From Litoribacter ruber (GTDB lineage Bacteria > Bacteroidota > Bacteroidia > Cytophagales > Cyclobacteriaceae): DNA of 64,000 nt. Shown piece after piece: positions 53,834 to 63,593 of the stretch. The translations under genes and the position numbers were made by a program. The stretch is from contig NZ_JAHBGI010000002.1 of NCBI RefSeq assembly GCF_018500185.1, positions 62,001-126,000 of the forward strand. Reading direction: 5' to 3'. A model generated the notes under the pieces. The model was given only the letters and a program-made list of their open reading frames with translations, searched no databases and was not told where the DNA came from. The number at the start of each line of letters is the position of its first letter. The first letter of the stretch is position 1.

Positions 53834-54550
53834 TCAATCACAAGGCAATTCAAGCAGCTCGGGATTTCTTAATTTTTCCAAAATATCGGCAAAATATTCT
53901 GGCAAGGGAGCTTCCGCCTTTATGAGTTCCTCTGTAAAAGGATGGAAAAATTCAACCTGCCAGGCATGGAGCATGAGCTTATGGAGATCGAATTGGCTTC
54001 TGAAAAACTTGTTCTGCTTATTGTCTCCATGGGAAGTGTCCCCAACTATATAGTTTCTAAGGTGTCCCAAGTGCCTTCTGATCTGATGGGTTCGCCCGGT
54101 ATGGGGAAAGGCTTTGACAAGGGAATATCGGCTTGTAGGATGTTTTGGGGAGGAGGGAAGGGGCACTTCAAAATGGGCCATTTTCCAAAACGTAGTTTGG
54201 GCCTCCTGCATTTCCTGGCTCTCTTCTTTCTTCAAAGGGTAATCTAAATAAACTTTTTCTTCAGTGAAAAAACCTCTCACCAGGGCCAGATAGTACTTTT
54301 TGATTTTCTTTTCTGAAAATTGTGTTTCAAAAGCACTTGCTGCTTCCGAAGATTTTGCAAAAATGAGAACCCCAGAAGTAGGCCTGTCGATCCTGTGAAG
54401 GGGATAAACCCACTGGCCCAACTGATCGCGCAGCAGCTGCATCGCAAATTCGGCTACGTCATGTTTGGCCAGCTTGGTTCGATGCACAAGCATGCCAGCG
54501 GGTTTATTTATGATGATATAGTGTTCGTCCTGAAAAAGGATCTCGAGCAT
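53834..54550 (-). CDS. RluA-family pseudouridine synthase (TruC-like)
   Basis: 238 aa. Catalytic motif YPLHRIDRPTSGVLIFAKSS near residue 51-70 with the Asp in HRIDRPTSG. No S4 domain, which fits TruC (tRNA Psi65) more than RluC/RluD. The RNA target is inferred. Lies 11 bp from mnmA on the same strand. Confidence 0.9.
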   Translation of the reverse strand: MLEILFQDEHYIIINKPAGMLVHRTKLAKHDVAEFAMQLLRDQLGQWVYPLHRIDRPTSGVLIFAKSSEAASAFETQFSEKKIKKYYLALVRGFFTEEKVYLDYPLKKEESQEMQEAQTTFWKMAHFEVPLPSSPKHPTSRYSLVKAFPHTGRTHQIRRHLGHLRNYIVGDTSHGDNKQNKFFRSQFDLHKLMLHAWQVEFFHPFTEELIKAEAPLPEYFADILEKLRNPELLELPCD

Positions 54551-54561
54551 GGTTTTTTACT

Positions 54562-55770
54562 TTAAAATATTGTTCCTGAGCCAATTGTCTCCTCATCTAT
54601 ATACCAGGCGACAAATTGTCCTGAGGCAATTCCCTTTTGAAGCTGGTCAAAAACCACGTAAAGACCTTTTTCCCTCATGATCAGCGTGGCACCTGAAAGA
54701 GGCTGCCGATAGCGTATCCTGGAAAGGTATTTGGCCGATTGACCAACTTCTAGCTTCAGGTCTTCCCTCACCCAGTGGATATCCTCAGTTTTGACAAAAA
54801 GACCTTTTCTCATCAGGCCGGGGTGGTCTTCACCTAATCCGGTGTATATGATATTGTTCTTGGTATCCGTGTGGATAACAAAGAGCGGCTTGCCGGTCCC
54901 GCCCACATTTAACCCTTTTCTTTGACCCACGGTGAAGTAATGTGCACCATTGTGCTCGCCAATCTTCTTTCCTTGATCAGGACTATAATGAATCGGAAGG
55001 CAAATTGCGTCTAGTGTTTCCTCCGACCAAGTTTCAGGAAGGCCCTCTGGAATGTTTTGGTTTTGATAAATGGGAAGTTCATCCGAAACCACCTTGATCT
55101 CACCCTTTTTGGGTTTGAGTTGCTGCTGGAGGAAATCTGGTAATTTCACCTTTCCTATAAAGCAAAGACCTTGGCTGTCTTTCTTATCCGCAGTGATTAA
55201 ATCTTTTTCCTTGGCTATGGCCCTTACTTCCGATTTTTGAAGATGCCCGATTGGAAATAGGGCTTTGGCTAATTGGGCCTGATCTAGTTGGCAAAGAAAA
55301 TAACTTTGGTCCTTGTTATTGTCTGCCCCGGCAATGAGGCGGTGAATTTCTTTGCCGTCCATTTCTATGGTATCTTTCTGGCAATAATGGCCCGTGGCCA
55401 CAAAGTCAGCTTTCAGCTTTTGTGCTGCCTTGAGGAAAATATCAAACTTGATTTCTCGGTTGCATAGGATGTCGGGATTGGGCGTACGGCCTGCTTCATA
55501 TTCGGCAAACATGTAATCCACGATCCTTTCCTTGTACTCTTCCGATAAATCGATGGCCTGGAAGGGGATCCCAAGCTTTTCAGCGACCAACATGGCATCA
55601 GTGCTATCTTCCATCCATGGGCATTCATTGGAAATGGTCACGGTTTCGTCATGCCAGTTTTTCATGAACATTCCGATGACCTCATACCCTTGATCTAACA
55701 ATAAACTTGCCGCAACACTGCTGTCGACACCTCCCGAGAGGCCTATGACTACTCTTTTCTTTGTATTCAT
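54562..55770 (-). CDS. mnmA: tRNA-specific 2-thiouridylase
   Basis: 402 aa. PP-loop [20 protein letters not shown]; catalytic Cys pair in [13 protein letters not shown] and [10 protein letters not shown]-terminal beta-barrel. Thiolates U34 of tRNA-Lys, Glu and Gln. With MnmE elsewhere in the window it covers two steps of the same wobble modification. A TATCTTTG box lies 73 bp upstream of its start. The leader carries a CATGGG/CCCATG hairpin (about 55787-55803). Confidence 0.97.
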   Translation of the reverse strand: MNTKKRVVIGLSGGVDSSVAASLLLDQGYEVIGMFMKNWHDETVTISNECPWMEDSTDAMLVAEKLGIPFQAIDLSEEYKERIVDYMFAEYEAGRTPNPDILCNREIKFDIFLKAAQKLKADFVATGHYCQKDTIEMDGKEIHRLIAGADNNKDQSYFLCQLDQAQLAKALFPIGHLQKSEVRAIAKEKDLITADKKDSQGLCFIGKVKLPDFLQQQLKPKKGEIKVVSDELPIYQNQNIPEGLPETWSEETLDAICLPIHYSPDQGKKIGEHNGAHYFTVGQRKGLNVGGTGKPLFVIHTDTKNNIIYTGLGEDHPGLMRKGLFVKTEDIHWVREDLKLEVGQSAKYLSRIRYRQPLSGATLIMREKGLYVVFDQLQKGIASGQFVAWYIDEETIGSGTIF

Positions 55771-55842
55771 TCTTGAAATTTTTCATGGGTTCAAGGCCCA
55801 TGAGGTTTCACAATTAACAGCTTCTTTGCCGTTTTGGGTTCA

Positions 55843-55850
55843 CAAAGATA
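55843..55850 (-). promoter_or_regulatory. TAnnTTTG -7 box for mnmA
   Basis: TATCTTTG on the minus strand. The leader to the ATG is about 70 bp and holds a CATGGG/CCCATG stem. Confidence 0.45.
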
Positions 55851-55862
55851 GAATAGAAAAAC

Positions 55863-56174
55863 TCAATTTTCTTGTATGGTCTGTAATTGCTTCTCAAAGC
55901 GCTCCAGAATTTCGCTCATCAGGTCTATTTTCTGCTCTGTCCGGCTGTTTGCTGAAAGGGAGTTGCCCTGCTTGTTTCCAGTGCTGTCGAGCATTTCCAA
56001 AGACTGCCTACGGAAAAGATCCTGATATTTGTTCCTAAACTCTCGCGCCCTTTTGATTTTTTGGTTCAGTTCCGCAGCGCTGTGGGCTTCCAGTTTCCTC
56101 CCAAGGCTGTCATCAAATAGATCCAGCTCAGAATCGTTGCAGATTTGTTTGGCGGTATTTCTGTCAAATTTCAT
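55863..56174 (-). CDS. Hypothetical helical protein, 103 aa
   Basis: Predicted mostly helical and charged (NTAKQICNDSELDLFDDSLG, KIKRAREFRNKYQDLFRRQS, EILERFEKQLQTIQEN), with coiled-coil-like spacing near the end. No signal and no known family. Sits upstream of mnmA on the same strand but beyond its likely promoter. Confidence 0.6.
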   Translation of the reverse strand: MKFDRNTAKQICNDSELDLFDDSLGRKLEAHSAAELNQKIKRAREFRNKYQDLFRRQSLEMLDSTGNKQGNSLSANSRTEQKIDLMSEILERFEKQLQTIQEN

Positions 56175-56260
56175 GATTTTATAGGTTAGGTTTCTAATAA
56201 AATCCTGTCGCTTTAAAATTGTTTGCTAAATGCTAAGGCATTCCCTTCATCAATTTTGTC

Positions 56261-56268
56261 TACTTTTG
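56261..56268 (+). promoter_or_regulatory. TAnnTTTG -7 box that decides the THUMP start
   Basis: TACTTTTG lies 6 bp before the ATG at 56274, which makes an earlier start at 56223 unlikely. Confidence 0.5.
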
Positions 56269-56273
56269 TGGTT

Positions 56274-57434
56274 ATGAATGATTTTGGACAAAAGGGAAAA
56301 GTAGTCATTACCTGCAAAGACAGGTTTGCTCCTTATCTGGAAAAAGAACTTGTAGAACTTGGCTTCAAGCCCAAAAAAGTGAACAGGACTAGCATAGAGC
56401 TTTATGCATCATTGAATGAGTGTATCTATTTGAACCTTCATTTGAGAACCGCCAGCCATGTACTGTTTGAAATCAAGTCTTTTTATCTGCAACATGCAGA
56501 TGATATTTATAGAAGGGTGAAGGCCCTTCCTTGGGAGAATTACATAGCGAATGATACTTATTTTTCAGTTTCCAGCCATGTTGAAAATGAAAGTGTCGAT
56601 AATCCGCTTTTTGTAAATGTGCGGATAAAAGATGCCATTGTCGACAGGTTTAGAGAAAACACCGGTTCTAGGCCTGACTCCGGTTCAGAATATCTTGGAG
56701 CTGTTTTTCAGATGTATTGGAAAGACAAGCAAGCCATACTGTATATTAACACGTCAGGTGATACCATTGCTAAACATGGTTACCGCAAGATACCTGGCAA
56801 GGCACCGATGCTGGAGGCGCTTGTCTCGGCTACGCTGATGGCTGCCGATTGGAATGGGGAAGGCGTGCTGGTAAATCCAATGTGTGGCTCGGGAACGGTT
56901 GCTATTGAGGCAGCCATGGTGGCCACAAACAGATATCCAGGGCTTTATAGAGACCAATATGCATTTCAGTATATAAAAGGTTATGATGAGGCAGTTTTTG
57001 ATCAAATGAAAGCTGACCTTAAGTCAAAAGTAAATGACAATATAGCTGTTACCATCATTGCCAATGATATAAGTGAGATTGCCATCAATGGGGCCTTGGA
57101 AAATGCCAAGGTAGCTGGGGTGAAAGACCATATCATTTTCGAAAAGGGTGATTTTGCTGATGTGGAGCTTCCCGAAACTGAAAAGGGCATTATTTTCATA
57201 AACCCTGAGTATGGCGAAAGGCTGGGCGAAGAAACTGAGTTGGAGGAAACCTATAAGAGAATAGGGGATTATATGAAGCAAAAAGGGGCAGGGTATACAG
57301 GTTATATTTTTACCGGTAACCTTGACCTGGCCAAAAAAATTGGCTTGAAAGCCAAAAGAAGGATGGAGTTCTACAACGGCACCTTGGACTGTAGACTTTT
57401 AAAATATGAATTATACAAAGGAAGTAAGGAGTAA
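56274..57434 (+). CDS. THUMP-domain RNA methyltransferase (RlmL N-half-like)
   Basis: 386 aa with start set at the ATG at 56274. N-terminal THUMP region (TCKDRFAPYLEKELVELGFK and LNLHLRTASHVLFEIKS), then a methyltransferase with VNPMCGSGTVAIEAAMVA (SAM motif) and INPEYGERLG, with NPEYG in the place of NPPY. It resembles the m2G part of RlmL/YcbY. The exact rRNA position is inferred. Confidence 0.9.
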   Translation: MNDFGQKGKVVITCKDRFAPYLEKELVELGFKPKKVNRTSIELYASLNECIYLNLHLRTASHVLFEIKSFYLQHADDIYRRVKALPWENYIANDTYFSVSSHVENESVDNPLFVNVRIKDAIVDRFRENTGSRPDSGSEYLGAVFQMYWKDKQAILYINTSGDTIAKHGYRKIPGKAPMLEALVSATLMAADWNGEGVLVNPMCGSGTVAIEAAMVATNRYPGLYRDQYAFQYIKGYDEAVFDQMKADLKSKVNDNIAVTIIANDISEIAINGALENAKVAGVKDHIIFEKGDFADVELPETEKGIIFINPEYGERLGEETELEETYKRIGDYMKQKGAGYTGYIFTGNLDLAKKIGLKAKRRMEFYNGTLDCRLLKYELYKGSKE

Positions 57435-57435
57435 A

Positions 57436-57464
57436 AAAATGGCCGGAGCTTATCCGGCCATTTT
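57436..57464. terminator. Bidirectional terminator
   Basis: AAAATGGCCGGA/TCCGGCCATTTT with a 5-nt loop, between converging genes. Confidence 0.9.
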
Positions 57465-57466
57465 CA

Positions 57467-59551
57467 TTATAAAATATTATTTAGCTCTTCAATTTTGGCA
57501 TTTAGATCAGAAATGGCAGCTGAGTACCGCTCATCCCACTCTGCCAACCGCTCAGTTTCCTTTTGTTCGATTTCATACATTATGCCCGGCAGCATCCAGG
57601 AAGCATAACCGCTGAATGGATCTGTAGATGCATAAAGTGACCTATACCAAGAGCCAAAATACATGCCTTTTGGATCGATAAAGCTCTTTTCCAAGCCTAA
57701 AAGTTTGGTGTTAAGATCATCTTTTACTTCCGGGGAAAGGTCGCCGCTTTCCATTTTACTTTTCAAGGCAGCTTCATATTTTTGACCCAGGTCCAGCAGT
57801 TTCTCAAGTGCCATCTGGGTTTTTGTGAAACCTGCAAAGTCCGATTTATACCCTTTCACTTGGTTTTCGGCATTCTCAAAATGTAGCTTTAAATCCTTGC
57901 CGTACCTTGCCACATCATACGGGATTACTTCAGCATTGGCCAGCCTCAAGGAAATCAACCCTATCAATTGCTCAACTGCTGCCCCCATTTTGAATGTAGG
58001 GTCCACGAATTTTTCATAGAAATGAAAAGTGTCGTAATTGGTGTGGTAAAGTGTAGGGCCACCGGTGCCACCATTTAGAGAAGGCACCCCAACATGCATA
58101 TAGAAAGCAATGTGATCCGATCCACCACCTAAATTACCAATTGAAGGCTCCTCCTTGTCACCAGCCCAAATTTCGAATACGGTTTTGGCTGAATCAGGGA
58201 AAGTGATTTCCTTCGAAGACTCGATGATGAGTTTTTTTAGGGTAGGGGAAGAGGCTGCTCCAAAGTTTCTACCAGAGACAGCCGCATCCAAATTGATATA
58301 AGCAACCGCTTTGGCTTCCAATTCCTCTTTCATCTGTTCCACCCATTCCGTAGAACCAATTACCCCATGTTCCTCTGCATCCCAATGGCCGATTAAAATG
58401 GATCTTTTAGGCTTGTTTTCCATTTGCCCCAGGGTTTCTGAAAGACTCAAAAGCATGGCAGTTCCACTGTTTGGATCTGTGGCTCCATGACCCCAAGCAT
58501 CATAGTGGCAGCCCAGAATAATCCATTCGTCAGGTCTTTCTGACCCTTTTAAAGTCCCTACTACGTTGTGGACACGAACAAAATCTCGGGGTTGGTCCAC
58601 TTTAACTCTCACTTTCAGGTTTTCGCCGCCTTCCAGTCTATAAGTATATGGTAGTCCTCCCTGCCAGGAAGGAGGTACAGGCTTGCCTTTCATGTGCTCT
58701 AGAATTTCCCTTGCCGAACCATAAGGTATTGGGGTCACAGGGATTTTGTGCAGGTTGGTTTCTTCCGGATCCAAGCGTTTGACATCCGTGTCACCATCCA
58801 GCGGCAATGCCGGATCAAATGGTGTCAAGGGGTCCCCGGTGAAGTCTTCCGTAAGAAGTGATCCTCTTTGAATGGCGCTTTCGTTATAAAATAGCCCCTC
58901 TGGGTAAACCAGCCCCCTGGTGAAGCCGCTATCCTTTGGGTCTGTGAATATCAATAATCCGGCAGCACCATATTCTTGGGCAAATTTGGCTTTGTATCCA
59001 CGGAAATTGCCCCCATACCGGGCCAATACAATCTTGCCTTCGATATCAATTCCCATTTCTTTTAGCAGCTCAAAATCTGCTTTGGTACCGTAATTTGCGT
59101 AAACTACTTCGGCGGTGACATCTCCCGAACCCGAATAGGCATTCCAACCTTTGAGAAGATTTGGATCAGCCGAAAAGGGGTCCTCCTCCAAAATATACTC
59201 TTGCTGGTTCAATGGTTTCCGGATGGGCAAAACCAATTCCACCACTGATTCACCCGGATTCTTGGACATATAGACATCGTAAGGATATACTTCCACGTCC
59301 CATCCAGCTTTTTGCATGGTTTCCATCATGTAATCTTTAACCCTTTCATTTGCGGGGCTACCGGCCACATGAGGCTCTTTGGTCAAGGTCTTGAGGTGTT
59401 GCTTGAAACTATTAAAATCAACAGTTTTCAAGAACTCTGCTTCCACTTTTTTCTGGTCATTTACCTGGCTTTGGTAAAATCCATCATAATCTTGGGCGTG
59501 AAGGGTACCGGTTACTGACAGTAGGAGGCAATTGATTAAAAGTTTTTTCAT
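57467..59551 (-). CDS. Transferrin-receptor/GCPII-like M28 peptidase
   Basis: 694 aa with signal peptide (KKLLINCLLLSVTGTLHA). A PA domain (VYANYGTKADFELLKEMGID, KIVLARYGGNFRGYKAKFAQ) inserts before the M28 core: LGCHYDAWGHGATDPNSGTA, HWDAEEHGVIGSTEWV and GGSDHIAFYMHVGVPS, with the last His in YHTNYDTFHFYEK. C-terminal TFR-dimerisation-like helices. Likely carboxypeptidase on acidic peptides; substrate inferred. Confidence 0.92.
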   Translation of the reverse strand: MKKLLINCLLLSVTGTLHAQDYDGFYQSQVNDQKKVEAEFLKTVDFNSFKQHLKTLTKEPHVAGSPANERVKDYMMETMQKAGWDVEVYPYDVYMSKNPGESVVELVLPIRKPLNQQEYILEEDPFSADPNLLKGWNAYSGSGDVTAEVVYANYGTKADFELLKEMGIDIEGKIVLARYGGNFRGYKAKFAQEYGAAGLLIFTDPKDSGFTRGLVYPEGLFYNESAIQRGSLLTEDFTGDPLTPFDPALPLDGDTDVKRLDPEETNLHKIPVTPIPYGSAREILEHMKGKPVPPSWQGGLPYTYRLEGGENLKVRVKVDQPRDFVRVHNVVGTLKGSERPDEWIILGCHYDAWGHGATDPNSGTAMLLSLSETLGQMENKPKRSILIGHWDAEEHGVIGSTEWVEQMKEELEAKAVAYINLDAAVSGRNFGAASSPTLKKLIIESSKEITFPDSAKTVFEIWAGDKEEPSIGNLGGGSDHIAFYMHVGVPSLNGGTGGPTLYHTNYDTFHFYEKFVDPTFKMGAAVEQLIGLISLRLANAEVIPYDVARYGKDLKLHFENAENQVKGYKSDFAGFTKTQMALEKLLDLGQKYEAALKSKMESGDLSPEVKDDLNTKLLGLEKSFIDPKGMYFGSWYRSLYASTDPFSGYASWMLPGIMYEIEQKETERLAEWDERYSAAISDLNAKIEELNNIL

Positions 59552-59597
59552 ATATGTTAATCAATAAGTTAAGTGTGTTGGGTTAAAGTGATTTATT

Positions 59598-60776
59598 TTA
59601 TTGTATGAATTTTTCTACCGCGAGGATATTCTGGCTCTCTTTACCCAAAACTCTTTTTGTTCTCAGATATCTGTTTAATTCATATTCATCGTAATGCTCA
59701 CTTTCTGGGTCAAAGGAACTGATTCTTACTCGGCCTCTTGAGTGAATAAATTCATTGTTTCCGATCCACATACCCACATGAATCACACGCTCGGGGGTGG
59801 TGTCAGTAGCAGGCTTGCCAAAGAAAAGCAGGTCGCCCACTTGAAGGTTTTCCCAGTCCTTTTCTCGGTCTACTTCTTCTCCTTCATGGATTTGTTGGCT
59901 GGCATCGCGTGGGATTACCTGGCCGTTGAGGAAAAAGATGGTTTTGGTAAAACCACTGCAATCCACGCCTTTGATGGAAGTGCCTCCCCACAGGTAAGGA
60001 ACCCCCATCATGTTTTTGGCTGTGGAAATTAGGTTTTCATGGCTCGTCTCACGGCTTGCTAGCCAAGTGTGTAGTGGCTCAGACATGGACTTGTCCACGA
60101 AGCCTATTCTTCCATCAGGGAGCTTTACTTCATAGGCATTTCCTCTTTCCTGTAGCAGCTCCAACACATTCCCCGCTGTCAAATCAGAGACCATGCTTGC
60201 TCGGGATTCATCCGAAAACACATAACCCACCAGAGAGGTGAAGACAATTTTTGAAGCCTCGTTCCAGTTTTCCATTTCCTTTTGGGTCATTATCTCAATT
60301 CCGGCAGCATCAACCCAAGAAATGTACTGATCAGGGGTCTGGATGAGGTACCAGCCATCTTCTTTTTTCAAAACGTTGACAGGCGTTCCCATAGTAGCCT
60401 GTGTGGCCAACTCCGCACTATGCTTAGGGGCGCTTCGGATATTGGCAACGGAAATGGTCACCAAGCCGAAGTTTTTATCACCTTCCATATTGGGTAGGAT
60501 TTCAACTTGGTCAAGGTAATTTATCCCTCGTTCATCCAATCTGTGTTTTAGATCCTCTAGTGCTTGGGGCAAATTAGTTTCACCAACTAATATCCCGTCT
60601 TCATAAGACACGTCAAAAAGGGCCACCCGCTTATCAGGGGCATATTCTTTCCTTGTTTCTGCAATAATTTCTTCCGGATTTTCCTGCTGGCTTTCACCAC
60701 AGGAGGAAAAGGTTAAAGTTAAAGCGAAGTAGGTTAAAATTGGAATGAGTTGTATTTTATTCAATTTGAAATGCAT
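59598..60776 (-). CDS. NlpC/P60 (C40) peptidase lipoprotein with SH3 domains
   Basis: 392 aa from the ATG at 60776. Lipobox LTLTFSSCGE places the anchor Cys at about 25. Two SH3-like segments (VANIRSAPKHSAELATQATM; AGNVLELLQERGNAYEVKLP) lead to the catalytic Cys in GVDCSGFTKTIFF and the His in VIHVGMWIGNNEFIHS. Cell-wall peptide hydrolase anchored in the envelope. Follows the amidohydrolase operon after a terminator. Confidence 0.94.
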   Translation of the reverse strand: MHFKLNKIQLIPILTYFALTLTFSSCGESQQENPEEIIAETRKEYAPDKRVALFDVSYEDGILVGETNLPQALEDLKHRLDERGINYLDQVEILPNMEGDKNFGLVTISVANIRSAPKHSAELATQATMGTPVNVLKKEDGWYLIQTPDQYISWVDAAGIEIMTQKEMENWNEASKIVFTSLVGYVFSDESRASMVSDLTAGNVLELLQERGNAYEVKLPDGRIGFVDKSMSEPLHTWLASRETSHENLISTAKNMMGVPYLWGGTSIKGVDCSGFTKTIFFLNGQVIPRDASQQIHEGEEVDREKDWENLQVGDLLFFGKPATDTTPERVIHVGMWIGNNEFIHSRGRVRISSFDPESEHYDEYELNRYLRTKRVLGKESQNILAVEKFIQ

Positions 60777-60823
60777 ATTCTTGTTTTGATATATTAGAGA
60801 ATATTGTGGGCTATCCATTAAAA

Positions 60824-60851
60824 AAGCCCTTGGACTCACATCCAAGGGCTT
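60824..60851 (-). terminator. Terminator of the amidohydrolase operon
   Basis: AAGCCCTTGGA/TCCAAGGGCTT stem with a T-run on the minus strand, directly after the stop at 60861. Confidence 0.85.
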
Positions 60852-60860
60852 AATTTACTA

Positions 60861-62171
60861 TTATTTTGAATGCTTTTCCAAACCAGGATCTCTTTCCAAG
60901 AATTCTTGGTAAAGCTGGATGTGTCGATTGCTCATCGGCACTCTATAGCCCTCAATAAATACATGCTTGATTTGGGTTTTGGTTTCAAAAGGATCACCGT
61001 CCGAAACAAAAAGCGTAGCGGATTTGCCTTCCTCAATTGACCCCAAATTGTCCTCGACACCAAAAATCTCAGCAGGGACGATGGTTACAGCCTTCAAAGC
61101 CTCCTCTTTGCCCATTCCGTAGGCTGCTGCAAAGCCGGCATTGAATGGAAGGTTTCTCACATTTTCAGTATCATTGGTCCTGATGGCGACCTTTACCCCA
61201 GCTTTGAGCATTTTGCCCGGGTTGGTGTAGGAAACGTCAAATCTGTCTGAACCTCTTGTAGGAATAGAAAGCATAGGTCCTGTGATTACCGGATAACCTG
61301 CCTCAGCAATTTTATCGGCAACTCTCCAGCCTTCAGCCACACCCGTTAATATTACGTTTACATCTTCCTTATCTTCCAACCACTTCAAGGCCTCCAAAAT
61401 ATCGTTGGCCGCATTTACTTCAATCAATAGGGGAAGCTCGCCGGTTACAGCTTTAGCCAAGTGCTCCATTTCAGGATAGTACTCCAAGTCACCTTCCGCA
61501 GCGTTAATTTCGCTGTACATGGTAGCTCTTTGCCATACTTCATTGATATTTTTAAGAGCCTTTTCGGCATCTTTTTTAATATCCTCATCGCTTCTTCTGT
61601 CCCAAGTGCTTCTTCTAGCTGAAGAAGGATAGTTCATCACGATCCCCTTGAAACCAGCATACATTTGGTCAGGCGTATAGCCATTCAGGTTGATGAGTGC
61701 AGCTGTACCGGAAAAGATGCCGCCACCTGGCACTGCTAGGGTGGTGGTGACCCCACTTACTCTAGTGACTGGTATGGCTACAGCATTTGGGTTGATGGTA
61801 GTCAAAGCCTGCATATTTGGCGTTACGGAGCCCAGTTCGGTATGGTCAACTGTTTCTTGTACGGAGTTTATTTCTACCATTCCGAGCTTTGTCCCTGAAT
61901 CAAACATGCCTGGATATATATAGTGTCCTGTACAGTCGATTTCCTCGGCATCGGATGCTGAAAGGCCTGTGCCGATTCCCTGGATTTTTCCGTTTTCAAT
62001 AAGGAGGCTGGCATTCTCCATGGTACCGTTGGTGACAGTGACGATGGTTGCGTTGGTCAGCAGAAATTTACCTGACCTTGGCTTGATCACTTCCCCGTCG
62101 ATCTGGGCACTTGCCAAAAATGGCAGGAGGCAGAAAAGGAAGCTTGCTATGATTAAATTAATTTTTCTCAT
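60861..62171 (-). CDS. Amidohydrolase-family protein lacking the HxH metal motif
   Basis: 436 aa exported protein (signal RKINLIIASFLFCLLPFLAS). The imidazolonepropionase-like framework is present (NATIVTVTNGTMENASLLIE, VPAEIFGVEDNLGSIEEGKS), but the N-terminal metal site normally reading PGxIDAHxH is PGMFDSGTKLG. Later family His residues are also not evident. A non-catalytic or altered partner of the neighbouring canonical enzyme is plausible. The two genes are 33 bp apart. Confidence 0.88.
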   Translation of the reverse strand: MRKINLIIASFLFCLLPFLASAQIDGEVIKPRSGKFLLTNATIVTVTNGTMENASLLIENGKIQGIGTGLSASDAEEIDCTGHYIYPGMFDSGTKLGMVEINSVQETVDHTELGSVTPNMQALTTINPNAVAIPVTRVSGVTTTLAVPGGGIFSGTAALINLNGYTPDQMYAGFKGIVMNYPSSARRSTWDRRSDEDIKKDAEKALKNINEVWQRATMYSEINAAEGDLEYYPEMEHLAKAVTGELPLLIEVNAANDILEALKWLEDKEDVNVILTGVAEGWRVADKIAEAGYPVITGPMLSIPTRGSDRFDVSYTNPGKMLKAGVKVAIRTNDTENVRNLPFNAGFAAAYGMGKEEALKAVTIVPAEIFGVEDNLGSIEEGKSATLFVSDGDPFETKTQIKHVFIEGYRVPMSNRHIQLYQEFLERDPGLEKHSK

Positions 62172-62204
62172 GTTGAAGATAATTATTTTAAAGTCAGATG
62201 ATTA

Positions 62205-63584
62205 TTAATGGTTGTGAAAGTTGAACAAATGCTCAGCTTCTGTGAAAAGGAAATCCAGATCATGCATGCATTTGTGATCGTGTTCCTTCAGGAAGATTGG
62301 CTCTACCAATTCGGTAGGGTTCACCTTCAACCTTTGGTCATCTTTATCCTCATTTATATCAAAATACTTGACACCGTCCACAAAGGTCATTTGTGGAATG
62401 GCATAAACTGAAAGCGGGTGGTTGTCAAATATAACCAAATCCCCTTGTTTGCCTTCTTCAATTGAGCCGACCATGTCCCCAATTCCAAGCTGCTTGGCAG
62501 GGTTGATAGTGATCAAGGCCAGGGCCTCGTCATCGGTTAGTCCGCCATATCTTTGGGTTTTGGCAGCTTCATGGTAGAGGTGACGGATCAATTCCCCACT
62601 GTCAGAGTTGATGGAAGTCAGCACACCATTTTGATTCAAGATTGCAGCGTTGAAAGCCGTGGAGTAATATACCTCAAACTTGTAGGCCCACCAGTCGGCA
62701 AATACAGAGGCTCCCATGGTGTATTCAGCTAATTCAGGCGCTACTTTGAAGCCTTCGTTTACGTGCGAGAAAACTATGTTTTTGATCCCAAATTCTTTAC
62801 AAACCTGAATCAACATGTAAATTTCATCTGCACGGTAGGAGTGGCAGTGGATTATAATATCTCCATCTAATATATCAACTAAGGTCTGTAGTCTTGAATC
62901 ATACTTTGGAGCGATGGCTTTGCTGTTACGCTGCTTGCTGGCTTGCTCGTAATCTGCCCATCTTTTTTTATACTGTAGTGCTTCGTTGAACCCATTTCTG
63001 ATCACCGCTTCCACGCCCATTCTGGTTCTAGGCTGAATGTTGTTGCCACGTCCGTGAACCCGGGTTGGGTTTTCACCTAAAGCAAACTTAATAGTTCTAG
63101 GAGCCTCTTTCATGAAAAGATCCTCAGGATCATGCGTGCCAAATCTGTGCTTTAAGGTCACATTTTGGCCGCCAATGGCATTGGCCGATCCGTGCATGGC
63201 GTGTGAAATGGTCGTTCCTCCGGCCAAGGCTCTGTAGATTCCCACATCATAGGGATCCACCACATCACCCATCCAAACCTCTGAAGTAATCGGACTGGTG
63301 GCCTCATTGACCACGTCCAAGGCAATATGAGAGTGGGCATCAATTATTCCGGGCATCACATATTTGCCGGAGGCATCCACTGTGGTCACGTTGTTTCCGG
63401 CAGAAAGGCCCTGACCAATTCTTCGGATCACGCCGTTTTCTACCAAAATGTCTGTATCTTCCAAGGTACCGTTGGTTACTGTGAGTACCGTGGCGTTTTT
63501 GATTAAAACCGACCCTTTGTCTGTCTGCGCATTCACAGTATTCCAGCACATGAGGGCAGCTATTGCATATATAATCTTTTTCAT
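62205..63584 (-). CDS. Secreted metal-dependent amidohydrolase
   Basis: 459 aa. Start chosen at the ATG at 63584 (signal KKIIYAIAALMCWNTVNAQ). Metal site intact: VMPGIIDAHSHIALD with the HxH pair near residue 90; later HCHSYRADE and IVFSHVNEGF give the other His, and LTSINSDSGELIRH the Asp. Substrate unknown; related Bacteroidota proteins are annotated imidazolonepropionase-like. Middle gene of a three-gene operon. Confidence 0.9.
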   Translation of the reverse strand: MKKIIYAIAALMCWNTVNAQTDKGSVLIKNATVLTVTNGTLEDTDILVENGVIRRIGQGLSAGNNVTTVDASGKYVMPGIIDAHSHIALDVVNEATSPITSEVWMGDVVDPYDVGIYRALAGGTTISHAMHGSANAIGGQNVTLKHRFGTHDPEDLFMKEAPRTIKFALGENPTRVHGRGNNIQPRTRMGVEAVIRNGFNEALQYKKRWADYEQASKQRNSKAIAPKYDSRLQTLVDILDGDIIIHCHSYRADEIYMLIQVCKEFGIKNIVFSHVNEGFKVAPELAEYTMGASVFADWWAYKFEVYYSTAFNAAILNQNGVLTSINSDSGELIRHLYHEAAKTQRYGGLTDDEALALITINPAKQLGIGDMVGSIEEGKQGDLVIFDNHPLSVYAIPQMTFVDGVKYFDINEDKDDQRLKVNPTELVEPIFLKEHDHKCMHDLDFLFTEAEHLFNFHNH

Positions 63585-63593
63585 CAGTATCAA